From the NCBI RefSeq assembly GCF_024347095.1, contig NZ_AP024903.1, positions 806,001 to 870,000 on the forward strand: a DNA stretch of 64,000 nt, written 5' to 3'. Both the position numbers and the translations under genes were made by a program. This document shows, in pieces, positions 9,195-18,286 of this stretch (its first letter is position 1; the number at the start of each line of letters is the position of its first letter). This stretch comes from Vibrio rhizosphaerae (GTDB lineage: Bacteria; Pseudomonadota; Gammaproteobacteria; Enterobacterales; Vibrionaceae). Under the pieces are notes generated by a model, which was not told where the DNA came from, searched no databases, and saw only the letters and a list, made by a program, of their open reading frames with translations.

Positions 9195-9854
9195 TTAGTA
9201 ACCATGAGAGGCTGGGGCTTGGCCTGTGACAATACTTACACTGGCACTCGCTCCAATACGTGATGCCCCTGCATCAATCATTGCTTGGGCCGTTTCTCTG
9301 GTACGAATACCGCCAGATGCTTTCACGCCCATATTTTTGCCAACAGTATCACGCATTAACTGAATATGCTCAACCGTTGCGCCACCGGTCGAAAAACCTG
9401 TTGAGGTTTTCACAAAATCAGCACCGGCTCGCTGACAAATATTACATAGTTCAATGATTTGTTGATTGGTTAACAGACAAGTTTCAAAGATCACTTTGAG
9501 CAAGGTTTGCCCGCATGCAGCTTTGATTGCATGGATCTCTTGTTCAACTTTGTCCCAGTTTGCATCCAGTACATCACTGATGTTGACGACCATATCGATT
9601 TCATCAGCACCAAGCGCGATTGCATTCTTGGTTTCAAACACTTTGACAGTTGTCGTATTCGCCCCCAACGGGAAACCGATTACGGTACAGATCTTCACAT
9701 TGGATGTCGCCAATCGTTTGGCACAGTGCTCGACAAAAGCCGGATTAATACAGACAGAGAAAAACTGATGTTGATGTGCTTCATCACATAGTGTGTTGAT
9801 TTGTTGTGTGGTTGCATTCGCCAATAGCAGCGTGTGGTCAATCATGTGATTCAT
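9195..9854 (-). CDS. deoC: Deoxyribose-phosphate aldolase
   Basis: Class I aldolase converting 2-deoxyribose 5-phosphate to acetaldehyde and glyceraldehyde 3-phosphate in the cytoplasm. About 219 residues, the short DeoC form. It shows DEIDMVVN, the Schiff-base lysine in FVKTSTGFSTGGAT and the second lysine in GVKASGGIR. AAGGGA precedes the ATG at 9854; an ATG at 9875 lacks such a site. It is the first gene of a leftward deoC-deoR pair, and its 3' end lies beside or just beyond the repressor start. It provides the last step for the deoK-deoP-deoX operon transcribed the other way. Confidence 0.92.
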   Translation of the reverse strand: MNHMIDHTLLLANATTQQINTLCDEAHQHQFFSVCINPAFVEHCAKRLATSNVKICTVIGFPLGANTTTVKVFETKNAIALGADEIDMVVNISDVLDANWDKVEQEIHAIKAACGQTLLKVIFETCLLTNQQIIELCNICQRAGADFVKTSTGFSTGGATVEHIQLMRDTVGKNMGVKASGGIRTRETAQAMIDAGASRIGASASVSIVTGQAPASHGY

Positions 9855-9891
9855 AAGGTTCCCTTGTGTATTCATTGAGAAAAATGGTTGA

Positions 9892-9907
9892 TGTTATATT
9901 AATAACA
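9892..9907. promoter_or_regulatory. DeoR-type operator, deoC side
   Basis: TGTTATATTAATAACA is a near-perfect 16-bp dyad closely matching the E. coli DeoR operator TGTTAGAATTCTAACA. It lies 38 bp upstream of deoC. A weaker relative, TGTTATTATATTTACA, follows at 9922-9937. Confidence 0.7.
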
Positions 9908-9994
9908 CTCAAATTCATTAATGTTATTATATTTACATTGAATTGTGATCAATCCCGTATATCCTCATTTTATAACCAATATTAACATCATTAA

Positions 9995-10010
9995 GGTGAT
10001 CGGGATCGCA
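9995..10010. promoter_or_regulatory. Candidate CRP site in the deo divergent promoter
   Basis: GGTGATCGGGATCGCA resembles the TGTGA-N6-TCACA CRP dyad with GATC in both half sites. It is centrally placed between the DeoR-type operators. Catabolite control of deo genes is established in E. coli; its use here is inferred. Confidence 0.35.
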
Positions 10011-10035
10011 GTAAATGTTATCTGAGATCGATTAG

Positions 10036-10051
10036 TGTTATTTTCATAACA
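10036..10051. promoter_or_regulatory. DeoR-type operator, deoK side
   Basis: TGTTATTTTCATAACA has 6-bp TGTTAT/ATAACA arms and lies 18 bp upstream of the deoK start. Its centre is 144 bp from that of the operator at 9892, a distance compatible with DeoR-mediated DNA looping as described for E. coli. Confidence 0.65.
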
Positions 10052-10069
10052 TGAATGAGGATGTACAAA

Positions 10070-10999
10070 ATGAAAACAATTGCGGTGATCGGATCGAATA
10101 TGGTTGATCTCATTTCATACACGGAACGGATGCCAAAAGAGGGCGAGACACTCGAAGCACCGTCATTTAAAATGGGATGTGGTGGCAAAGGTGCGAACCA
10201 AGCGGTTGCAGCTGCGAAATTGGGTGCTGATGTGGTCATGGTTACCAAAGTCGGTGATGACATGTTTGCCGATAACACCATCAGGAATTTTCAGTCTTAT
10301 GGCATTAATACCCAATACGTGAGTAAAGAGCCTCAGACATCGAGCGGTGTTGCACCTATCTTTGTTAGCCCGACATCTCAGAATTCTATTTTGATCATTA
10401 AAGGTGCCAATGAGTTTTTAAAGCCGGCTGATATTGAGAAGGCGGAAAGAACGCTGGTGGAGTGCAGCCTGATTGTCCTTCAGTTAGAAGTACCGCTTGA
10501 AACGGTATATGCCGCGATCGAATTTGGTAACAAGCACAATATCCCTGTATTGCTTAATCCGGCCCCCGCTGTACCCGAACTTGATATTGAATATGCTTGT
10601 CGTTGTGATTTCTTTGTACCAAATGAAACCGAACTGGAAATCTTAGTTAACAAACCCGTTGAAACCGTCGAACAAATCAAAGCCGCAGCCACCATTCTTC
10701 TGAATAAGGGCCTGAACAACATTATTGTCACCATGGGAGCCAAAGGTGCGATTTGGTTAAGCAAAGATGGCAAAGACGTCTTTATTGAACCCACCTCGGT
10801 GAATGCGGTGGATACCAGTGGTGCCGGCGACGCGTTTATTGGTTGCTTCTCGCATTACTTTATGCAAACCCGGGATGTACAAAAATCACTGGAAAAAGCA
10901 TCGCTATTTGCCGCATTCAGTGTCACGGAAAAAGGAACACAGTTTTCTTATCCAAGTATTGAACAGTTTGAAGAGTTCGAAGCGAAACACACAAAATAA
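10070..10999 (+). CDS. deoK: Deoxyribokinase (ribokinase/PfkB family)
   Basis: 309 residues. Phosphorylates 2-deoxyribose at C5 with ATP, feeding DeoC. The PfkB N-terminal signature is present in GCGGKGANQAVAAAKLGADV, and the C-terminal signature DTSGAGDAFIG contains the catalytic Asp. Sequence alone does not separate deoxyribokinase from ribokinase; the assignment rests on the neighbours deoC, deoP and deoX, which match the enteric deoQKPX cluster. The ATG at 10070 follows GAGG with good spacing; ATGs at 10055 and 10061 are alternatives. It is first in a rightward three-gene operon behind a DeoR-type operator. Confidence 0.88.
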   Translation: MKTIAVIGSNMVDLISYTERMPKEGETLEAPSFKMGCGGKGANQAVAAAKLGADVVMVTKVGDDMFADNTIRNFQSYGINTQYVSKEPQTSSGVAPIFVSPTSQNSILIIKGANEFLKPADIEKAERTLVECSLIVLQLEVPLETVYAAIEFGNKHNIPVLLNPAPAVPELDIEYACRCDFFVPNETELEILVNKPVETVEQIKAAATILLNKGLNNIIVTMGAKGAIWLSKDGKDVFIEPTSVNAVDTSGAGDAFIGCFSHYFMQTRDVQKSLEKASLFAAFSVTEKGTQFSYPSIEQFEEFEAKHTK

Positions 11000-11085
11000 C
11001 CACCTAGTCTGAAATAACAATTAAAAAAACAGGCTCATTGAAAATAATGAGCCGCATAACCACCTGTCCTAAAAGGAACCCTACA

Positions 11086-12414
11086 ATGATTAAGAATAAT
11101 ACCATCCAAGGAACTGATGGGTACTTAGATAAAACCCCCATCTTTCAATTTATATTATTGTCCTGTTTATTTCCGTTATGGGGCTGTGCGGCTTCATTAA
11201 ATGATATTCTTATTACCCAGTTTAAATCAGTTTTTGAATTATCGAATTTTGCCAGTGCATTAGTTCAGAGTGCTTTTTATGGCGGTTACTTTTTAATTGC
11301 AATTCCCGCTTCTTTAGTCATTAAAAAGTCCTCATATAAAGTGGCGATTATGATTGGCTTGTCTCTCTATATCTTGGGGTGTGCCGCATTTTTCCCTGCG
11401 TCTCATATGGCGACTTACACCATGTTTCTGGCTGCAATTTTTGCCATTGCGGTCGGTCTGTCTTTTTTAGAGACGGCAGCCAACACCTATTCTTCGATGC
11501 TGGGGCCTAAATCTCATTCAATATTACGCCTGAATATCAGTCAAACTTTCTATCCTATCGGTGCGATTGCCGGTATTTTGCTTGGTAAATATCTTATTTT
11601 TCAGGATGGTGCGAGTCTGGAGTCACAGATGGCGGTGATGTCTCCTGAGCAGATTCATGCATTCCGGCTTGAAATGCTAGAGCATACACTGAAGCCTTAT
11701 AAATACATTATTTTCATTCTGGTCGGGGTGTTTGCTCTGTTTATGCTGACCCAATATCCGAAATGTAAAGTAACACAGAAAAGTGGTCAGAAAGCGCCTT
11801 CGATTGGTAAGACTTTAAAATATCTGGCGACCAATAGTCGTTTTAAGAAAGGTATTGTTGCGCAGTTCTTATATGTGGGAATGCAGGTCGCAGTCTGGTC
11901 GTTCACCATCCGTTTAGCGTTAGAAATGGCAGATATTAATGAACGGGCTGCATCCAATTATATGGTGTATTCGTTTGTCTGTTTCTTTATTGGTAAGTTC
12001 GTCGCCAATATATTAATGACCAAATTTTCAGCCGAGAAAGTCCTGATTGCTTATTCACTGATTGGCATGGCATTCCTGACGTATGTTTCTTTAGGTCATG
12101 ATTTTAGTGCAGTTTATATTGCAGTCGGCGTCAGCATTTTGTTTGGCCCTTGTTGGGCGACGATCTATGCGGGCACATTGGATACAGTCGATAACGAATA
12201 CACAGAAACGGCAGGGGCTGTCATCGTGATGGCAATTGTCGGAGCGGCAGTTGTACCAGCCATCCAAGGTTTAGTTGCCGATATGGTCGGAATGCAATTG
12301 TCATTCTTGGTGAATTTTATCTGTTTTGGGTATGTCGGTTATTACTTCTTTGGTGAAATGAAAAATAAAAATACCAATCCAATACAACCCCACTTAACAG
12401 AGCAAACACATTAA
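11086..12414 (+). CDS. deoP: Deoxyribose permease, FucP-type MFS sugar:H+ symporter
   Basis: About 442 residues with twelve predicted membrane segments. The N-terminal region FPLWGCAASLNDILITQFK is the FucP/GluP-type first helix and loop, and the middle contains LETAANTYSSMLG, typical of the FucP family. AAGGA precedes the ATG at 11086; an upstream in-frame ATG at 11038 lacks such context. It lies between deoK and deoX, as in the Salmonella deoxyribose operon, so the substrate is very probably 2-deoxyribose. Transport of deoxyribonucleosides would be the alternative, but no phosphorylase genes accompany it. Confidence 0.87.
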   Translation: MIKNNTIQGTDGYLDKTPIFQFILLSCLFPLWGCAASLNDILITQFKSVFELSNFASALVQSAFYGGYFLIAIPASLVIKKSSYKVAIMIGLSLYILGCAAFFPASHMATYTMFLAAIFAIAVGLSFLETAANTYSSMLGPKSHSILRLNISQTFYPIGAIAGILLGKYLIFQDGASLESQMAVMSPEQIHAFRLEMLEHTLKPYKYIIFILVGVFALFMLTQYPKCKVTQKSGQKAPSIGKTLKYLATNSRFKKGIVAQFLYVGMQVAVWSFTIRLALEMADINERAASNYMVYSFVCFFIGKFVANILMTKFSAEKVLIAYSLIGMAFLTYVSLGHDFSAVYIAVGVSILFGPCWATIYAGTLDTVDNEYTETAGAVIVMAIVGAAVVPAIQGLVADMVGMQLSFLVNFICFGYVGYYFFGEMKNKNTNPIQPHLTEQTH

Positions 12415-12463
12415 TTAAGGAAGGCCACTCAGGGAGTGGCTTTCATCTCTAGGAGATAAAATT

Positions 12464-13483
12464 ATGTATACAATGCTTTTAGGTAAACATTTATTTCATC
12501 AGCAAGAAACTATTTTAATCCAGTCCGAATGCTTTACCATCTCAGTCTTTAAATATCCGTCAGGTATTGAAGCTTTAAGAATAGAAAATTCGAAAGGTTA
12601 TTTAGTGATTCTGCCTTATATGGGGCAAATGATATGGGATGCTAAATTTCTCGGAGAAGATCTCTGTATGGAAAATATGTTCTCCGAGCCGAAACCCAGT
12701 GATCAAATTGTTGCCACATACGGATGTTTTGCTTTTCACTCGGGTTTGATTCGTAATGGTTGTCCTGCACCAGAAGATGATCATCCGCTTCATGGAGAAA
12801 TGCCATGTGCGAATATAGATAAAGCCTGGTTGGAAATCGAAGAACACAAAATCACCATCAAAGGAGAATATGAATATGTGATGGGGTTTGGTGATCACTA
12901 TCTGGCCTCACCATCGGTTGCTATTCAGCAAGATGCTTCGGTATTCGATATCCGCATGAAGGTAAAAAACCTGGCTTCTGTGCCGATGCCGCTTCAGTAT
13001 ATGTGCCATATGAATACCGCATATTTCCCTGATGCGAAAATGAAACAGAATATTCCCGACAGTGCCATAAAACTGCGTGAGTCTGTCCCCGGACATGTAA
13101 CGCCAACGGCGCAATGGCTTGCCTTTAATGACAAGCTTAAAACACAAGTAACGCCGATTGAACAGCTCTCAACGCCTGAGATGTACGACCCTGAGATCGT
13201 CTATTTTATGGATAACTTATCGTCACATACCGACAGAGCACAGTTCGAAATGGTTATTGCGAATGGTAAAACGTTAATCACACAATTTGATACATCAATG
13301 CTGAACTATGCGACCCGTTGGATTCTGTACAATGGTGACCAGAAAGTTGCAGCTTATGTTCTTCCGGCCACATGTCGCCCTGAAGGTTATCTGGCTGCGA
13401 AAAATAATGGGACACTCATTCATTTGCAGCCACAAGAAATCAGAGAATTTGCAGTGACAACTGGAATTATTGAATCTCACTGA
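12464..13483 (+). CDS. deoX: DeoX-like aldose epimerase family protein (DUF4432)
   Basis: 339 residues with a galactose-mutarotase-like beta-sandwich layout. YLVILPYMGQMIWDAKFLG is near the N-terminus and HSGLIRNGCPAPEDDHPLHG, with clustered His, near residues 90-110. It corresponds to the last gene of the deoKPX operon, whose product is thought to help deoxyribose use, probably by anomer interconversion; its exact reaction is not settled. AGGAG precedes the ATG. The stop at 13483 is only about 15 bp from the decayed LysR fragment that marks the edge of the module. Confidence 0.82.
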   Translation: MYTMLLGKHLFHQQETILIQSECFTISVFKYPSGIEALRIENSKGYLVILPYMGQMIWDAKFLGEDLCMENMFSEPKPSDQIVATYGCFAFHSGLIRNGCPAPEDDHPLHGEMPCANIDKAWLEIEEHKITIKGEYEYVMGFGDHYLASPSVAIQQDASVFDIRMKVKNLASVPMPLQYMCHMNTAYFPDAKMKQNIPDSAIKLRESVPGHVTPTAQWLAFNDKLKTQVTPIEQLSTPEMYDPEIVYFMDNLSSHTDRAQFEMVIANGKTLITQFDTSMLNYATRWILYNGDQKVAAYVLPATCRPEGYLAAKNNGTLIHLQPQEIREFAVTTGIIESH

Positions 13484-13497
13484 TTATTTGAGACGCG

Positions 13498-13822
13498 ACG
13501 GGATCCCGTGAAAAATTAACTTGATTGGCAGAAGCTTCAGTCATTTATGGCGTGTCGTTGAAGCCGGATCAGGGATTACCGTACATTCCTCTTTCAGCTA
13601 CCTGCAGAGCATAACCCAATTGAACGGTTTACCACGAACGGTTTACCACCTTTGGCGAAACTCAAACTGAGCCTGAACAGAAGCCAATATCGGCTCAATT
13701 ACGTTCAGGCTCAGTTGTATGCAGAATTGAAACAGCATCGATTGCAGTATCTGGAAATGTAGGGGGGAGAGCCAAGCTTGTGCTCTATTCTCAAAATATC
13801 GGTTCAGTATCGGTAAGGGAGA
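13498..13822 (+). pseudogene. Decayed second copy of the LysR 3' end (direct repeat, copy 2)
   Basis: Homologous to 7887-8198, covering only the last third of the LysR gene and its downstream flank. The tryptophan codon in the IPWK region has become TGA at about 13508. A perfect 14-bp tandem duplication (GAACGGTTTACCAC at 13622-13635 and 13636-13649) shifts the frame. The shared end (CAGTATCTGGAAATGTAG) and the following AGCCAAGCTTG are still recognisable. The first two thirds of the gene are absent, so this cannot encode a regulator. Confidence 0.85.
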
Positions 13823-14163
13823 GTGAATTTCGTCATCATCCGAATGATGGCAATCTCGTCATCGCCTCTATTCTAGGCGGCTGGATCATCATTCCGGTTG
13901 CGGCAAATATCCCGAATTTATCTGCTTATTCTGGATTTATTCATATTTTATTCACCTCTAAAAGCGACTTAGCATGTAAGCCATGACAACAATGATACGA
14001 AGCTAGGGAATCGCATGTCTCAACGCTATCTGACACCGGCACATCATCAGCCCGAATATGCTCTCGGCATCATTGAATGGCACTGAACAGGGTGCCACGT
14101 GACACGAAGCAAACGTAAAAAAGCTCGCATCCAAGTGAGCGATTTCATTCATTGAGGGAAGTC
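13823..14163. other. Gene-free stretch between the LysR remnant and the LysE-type gene
   Basis: About 340 bp. A 68-codon frame at 13780-13986 overlaps the repeat and contains a hydrophobic run (VIASILGGWIIIPVAA), but it has no ribosome binding site and begins inside the repeat. I see no RNA gene or convincing terminator. Confidence 0.4.
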
Positions 14164-14814
14164 ATGGATTTCACGACCGCATTATTGTCTATTTTGACCA
14201 TTCATTTAATGGCCTCCATTTCTCCGGGGCCTGACTTTGTGGTGGTTTCGCAACAAACACTCCGTCAGGGGCGAAAAGCCGGTATGGTTTGCGGAATGGG
14301 GGTTTGTGTCGGTTTATTGGTTCATATTAGCTATTCCGTTGCCGGTTTAACCACAGTATTCGGGCATTCGGATTATATGACCCGAGGGATTGGTATTTTT
14401 GGGGGAAGTTATCTGGTGTTCTTGGCATATAAATCCATCAAAGGGTCGTTTGCCAAGCCAACGCAAGAGCCGACTCAGGCTGAGGCACCGGTTCAAGCGG
14501 AAAAGAAGACTAAAGCCAAATCCGCTTTTTGGAGCGGCTTGATCGTTAATATTTTCAACCCGAAGGCCGCGATATATTTCATCTCTTTATTTTCTATTAT
14601 TATTTCTCCGACACTGGAGACAGAAAAACTCTTATTGGTCATTATCTCGATCATTGCCGTACAAATGACATGGTATCTGACATTTATTTTCATTGTGACC
14701 ATCCCGAGCGTCAGAGTAAAGTTTGACCGTAAAGTCTATTTGATTGACCGATTCTTGGCGATACTCATGGCTGCGATGGGGATTTATATGATAATCACGT
14801 ACGCTTTGATTTAG
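14164..14814 (+). CDS. LysE/RhtB family amino acid exporter
   Basis: About 216 residues with six predicted membrane helices. The N-terminus ILTIHLMASISPGPDFVVVS is the conserved LysE/RhtB first helix and SPGPD motif. A hydrophilic loop near residues 100-120 is rich in Pro, Gln and Lys. GAGGGAA precedes the ATG at 14164. These inner-membrane proteins export amino acids such as threonine, homoserine lactone or lysine; which one applies here cannot be told. It is convergent with a winged-helix regulator. Confidence 0.85.
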   Translation: MDFTTALLSILTIHLMASISPGPDFVVVSQQTLRQGRKAGMVCGMGVCVGLLVHISYSVAGLTTVFGHSDYMTRGIGIFGGSYLVFLAYKSIKGSFAKPTQEPTQAEAPVQAEKKTKAKSAFWSGLIVNIFNPKAAIYFISLFSIIISPTLETEKLLLVIISIIAVQMTWYLTFIFIVTIPSVRVKFDRKVYLIDRFLAILMAAMGIYMIITYALI

Positions 14815-14888
14815 ATAAATGGATGGATTTCGTATACCGCAATTTGAGTCGATCACTACGAACGCAATTATTCTGTGCCCTTGGTGTT

Positions 14889-15644
14889 TCACTCAAGGAA
14901 GGCTAGGGCTTGTTTTATCTGGCGGAGCAGCAGGTGAAGTTCATTTTTATAGTCTGATCTGAATTTTTCGTCACTCAGGTTATCACCGACACGCCAGTAG
15001 ATAGTATAAAGCAGCACCTTAGTGATTTTTTCTCTTAATTCAAACAGTTCGATACTATTGCCCGGGGCTGAATAGTGGCTTAAGAAGTGATGATAGCAAT
15101 CATTGATGCGCCGAAAATGGTTCAAGGCCGTCTCTTGATCCGGTTTGATGAAAGATAATCCGCTCTTATCCTGCGTGATATTGACGGACTCGCTATACGC
15201 AATGCTGTCTTCAATAATGGCTATGATTTCCTTTAAAAAGGCATGTTTATTTTGCCCATCCTCTTTATCTGCTAACAGTGGCAGCCATTTGCCGGAAACT
15301 TTATATCCCAGTCCCCGAACGGTCACAATAAAATCATCGATCATCAGATTTTTTAAAATTGACCGGACTTTAAAAACATATTTATTGGCGATGATATTGT
15401 CGGGGCAATCTTCCATGTGAAATGTTGACTTCTGTTCTCTGACAATACAGCCGATATCATGATAACTGAGCACCGCGGCTTCGTGAGTGAAAAAGTGGTG
15501 AAGAAGCACGAACACGGCTGCATCTTGTAGAAATATCTCTCGTCCGGAAGACTTCAATATTTTCAAACTGACATCGAGAGTGACAAGCTTTGCGGTTTCT
15601 ATATTTTTGAAAGTAAAGATGTTTTTGAACGTGGACTGGCTCAT
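14889..15644 (-). CDS. Winged-helix transcriptional regulator, OmpR/CadC-type DNA-binding domain
   Basis: About 251 residues from the ATG at 15644, preceded by AGGA. Residues 15-120 have the OmpR-type winged-helix pattern, ending in NKYVFKVRSILKN, then DDFIVTVRGLGYKVSG, which is the recognition helix and wing. There is no receiver domain in front and no transmembrane segment behind, unlike ToxR or CadC. The C-terminal 130 residues are helical and not recognised. A longer frame to 15752 has no ribosome binding site. The target is unknown. Confidence 0.65.
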   Translation of the reverse strand: MSQSTFKNIFTFKNIETAKLVTLDVSLKILKSSGREIFLQDAAVFVLLHHFFTHEAAVLSYHDIGCIVREQKSTFHMEDCPDNIIANKYVFKVRSILKNLMIDDFIVTVRGLGYKVSGKWLPLLADKEDGQNKHAFLKEIIAIIEDSIAYSESVNITQDKSGLSFIKPDQETALNHFRRINDCYHHFLSHYSAPGNSIELFELREKITKVLLYTIYWRVGDNLSDEKFRSDYKNELHLLLRQIKQALAFLE

Positions 15645-15978
15645 TATGATTCCTGACTGCTGTTGAGCTCCGCTATCTGTATCACCGATATTGATGCATT
15701 CCCAATACGTTGATTGCGCTGCGAATTGGAGAGCAAATTTATATCGCATCATGCTAAATGCAATTTTTTATCGATACCGTGTTTTATAAGTACGCTGTTT
15801 TACAGAGCATAACCACAACGGACGTTTTTGTGAAAGGGAAATATGGGAGATAAGTGATAACTGCCCGTTTTGATGCATTGAGGAGGAAGTCATCGGAGAA
15901 ACGGAACGTCTTTGAGTGGCGCATTCCCCGGACAGACACATAGATGAAGTCCGCCGTCCGGGATTTGCAGGTATCGCT

Positions 15979-17571
15979 TTACACACCAAACCGTTTAATT
16001 TGCAGCTTTAATGCATCAACTTGTGCTAACAATTGCTCTTTGATCGCGACGCTGGCACGGGTTAAATCTGCATTTTCACTGGCGTTACTGGCAATATTTT
16101 CGATGCGCTGATTCAAACTGAGCGAAGATTGACTTTGTTCATGGGTTTTCGCTGAAATTTCTTGGTTAGACTGACTAAAGTTATTGATTTCAGAGATAAT
16201 TTCATCAAACAGAATCATGGCACTTTGTGCCTCTGATGACACCTTATCAGTGAGTGCCTGTGAATCGCGCATCGCATTGGCAGCGCTGCTCGAGCCTTTT
16301 TGAATCCGCTCGACCACGGTTTGAATCTCAACGGTTGACGTGTGTGTCCGGTTTGCCAGATTACGCACTTCATCGGCAACCACCGCAAAGCCACGTCCTG
16401 ATTCTCCGGCCCGGGCTGCTTCAATCGCTGCATTGAGCGCTAGCAAATTGGTCTGCTCTGCAATACTGCGAATCACCTCCAGTACCGAGCCAATGTTTTG
16501 TCCGTCTTCTTCGAGTGTACTGATCACTCCGGCAGCCTGAGTCATCGAGCTGACCACTTCATCGAGAGACTTCACGGTACTTTCCAGTGTTTTCTGGCCG
16601 GTTGCCGAGCGCTCCTGTACCTGCGTTGCGCTGAGCAGTGTCTGACTGGCTGACTCGGCGACTTCATTCAGTGACAGGCTCATGTCTTGGATGGATGCAG
16701 CAACCTCATTGGTATCATGATTCTGTCTGCGTGCCCGCTCATCGATTTGTTGCAGGTTATCACCGATTGAATCAGCGAGCCGGGTGGTATTTTGCATCGT
16801 GTCACCAACCTGATTGACGATCTTGAAAACCACATCGATAAAGTGATTGATATGACCGGCTAGTTGTCCAATCTCATCGTTACTCTTCACATCGAGCTTC
16901 ATATTTAGGTTGCCGTTTGAACTCCCCAGTGAAGCAATACGCGTGATCATGAAATGGAGTGGCTTAAGCACTAATGTTTTAACGGTTGTCACCACTGCGA
17001 TTGCAATTAAAATCGCAGCGATTAAAACGGCAAGAGAGTAGGTTTTGATACTGGCGATGGTGCTTTCGAGCGCGATGGCTGTTTTCTCAACTTTTTCATC
17101 CCCGGACTCCTCCAGTTGCCCGATAAATTCTTGCATCGCATCAAACTGAGTCAGTAATGTCACTAAAGCATCAGACTGAGCATTATCATTGGCGTTGAGT
17201 AATGCGTTTTTACGGGTTTCAAACTCACTCAGGTAAACATCTAACTGTTTGGTTTTATCCGGCTCAATCAGTCCGGCCTCTTTGAGTCGCTGGAAAGATT
17301 CAGTGGTTAAAGCAGTGTGCTCGCTTAAGGCCTCTAAAGTTTTATCTTTGGAAACTTCACCGGATGCAAAACGTTGTAACTGGATCAACTGTCCCTGTAA
17401 GCCGATTGTCCCTTCCATCGCGCCATCTGCGGTTGACCACGCCGGTCCGGTGACAAACTCAATCGCATTGATTCATTTGCTGATGCCCGCATAACTGATC
17501 CAATAATTCACGACGACCAGAGAGATCAGTACACTAATACTTAGGTAGAGTTTCGCACTAATTTTCATCAT
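15979..17571 (-). pseudogene. Methyl-accepting chemotaxis protein gene with an early nonsense codon
   Basis: A complete chemoreceptor would start with ATGATG at 17571/17568 and give about 530 residues: a first membrane helix (LYLSISVLISLVVVNYWI), a periplasmic four-helix segment, a second helix ([17 protein letters not shown]), a HAMP domain and the signalling hairpin ([19 protein letters not shown]). Codon 33 is TGA (17473-17475), directly after ISYAGISK. The frame is intact before and after it. Translation could restart at the ATG at 17418, but that protein would lack its first helix and part of its sensor. Either a recent nonsense mutation or a sequencing error. Confidence 0.8.
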
Positions 17572-17679
17572 CTATTCTCAAATGCCTTCAATATTACATA
17601 ACTATAGAATTGATTATGATTTCTGCTACTCAGGGGCATCATCTATATGCGGTATTTTGGATCAAAATGTTGCAATGTT

Positions 17680-18129
17680 TTATTGACTCATCAGGTGTGG
17701 GCCTGCGCCTTTCTCGCCTAATTTATCACCGGGGTTGAGCAGTTTACATCGTTCAAGCGAAAGACAGCCGCAGCCGATACAGTCGGTCATCATGTCTCTT
17801 AATTCGGTGAGTTGGGTGATTTTTTTATCAAGCTCTTTTTGCCAGCGGGTCCCCAATGCTTCCCAGTCTTCCAGAGTGACCCGGGTCCGGTTCGGCAGCC
17901 CTTCAAGCTCAGATAAAATATCCTCCAAAGTGAAACCGGTTCGCTGTGCCACTTGGATCAGGGAGACAATCCGAATTACGTGTTTGGGATACTGTCTGTG
18001 ATTGGCGGCATTTCTCTGACTCTTGATTAAGCCTTTTTTCTCATAGAAATGTAACGCAGACACCGCCACGCCGGTTCTTTCACTCAGCACACCCACGGAG
18101 ATCCACTCAGGAATAATCTTCTTTTGCAC
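17680..18129 (-). CDS. soxR: Redox-sensitive transcriptional activator SoxR
   Basis: 149 residues, the normal SoxR length. It has the MerR-type helix-turn-helix (WISVGVLSERTGVAVSALHF), then a coiled dimerisation helix and the C-terminal [2Fe-2S] motif CIGCGCLSLERC with all four cysteines. It is a cytoplasmic sensor of superoxide and redox-cycling compounds. A textbook SoxR box lies 12 bp upstream of its start. There is no adjacent soxS; the next genes upstream and downstream are a GNAT acetyltransferase and the broken chemoreceptor. Confidence 0.95.
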   Translation of the reverse strand: MQKKIIPEWISVGVLSERTGVAVSALHFYEKKGLIKSQRNAANHRQYPKHVIRIVSLIQVAQRTGFTLEDILSELEGLPNRTRVTLEDWEALGTRWQKELDKKITQLTELRDMMTDCIGCGCLSLERCKLLNPGDKLGEKGAGPHLMSQ

Positions 18130-18136
18130 TTGTCTG

Positions 18137-18167
18137 TTGACCTCAACTTAAGTTTAGGTCGCATGAT
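18137..18167 (+). promoter_or_regulatory. SoxR box inside a rightward promoter with 19-bp spacer
   Basis: CCTCAACTTAAGTTTAGG (18141-18158) matches the SoxR operator dyad CCTCAAGTTAACTTGAGG in arms and length. On the plus strand it sits between TTGACC (18137-18142) and CATGAT (18162-18167) with the elongated 19-bp spacing typical of SoxR/MerR-activated promoters. The promoter points away from soxR, but no plus-strand gene follows before the convergent GNAT gene. Confidence 0.7.
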
Positions 18168-18286
18168 AAACATCAACCGCGCATTGCTCAAGCCTTGTTC
18201 TCTGTCACCAGCCCGGGAATGCCGTTTGATGCCAACGCATCGGTTTCTCTGAGATGATCATGCATGGCAAGCGGCGCTATCTGCGG

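Noticed and set aside
10070..10999. Ribokinase of a ribose operon
   Set aside because: PfkB motifs fit both, but no ribose transporter is present, and the deoC/deoP/deoX neighbours point to deoxyribose.
13780..13986. 68-codon rightward frame with a hydrophobic stretch
   Set aside because: Starts inside the decayed LysR repeat, has no Shine-Dalgarno sequence and no recognisable family.
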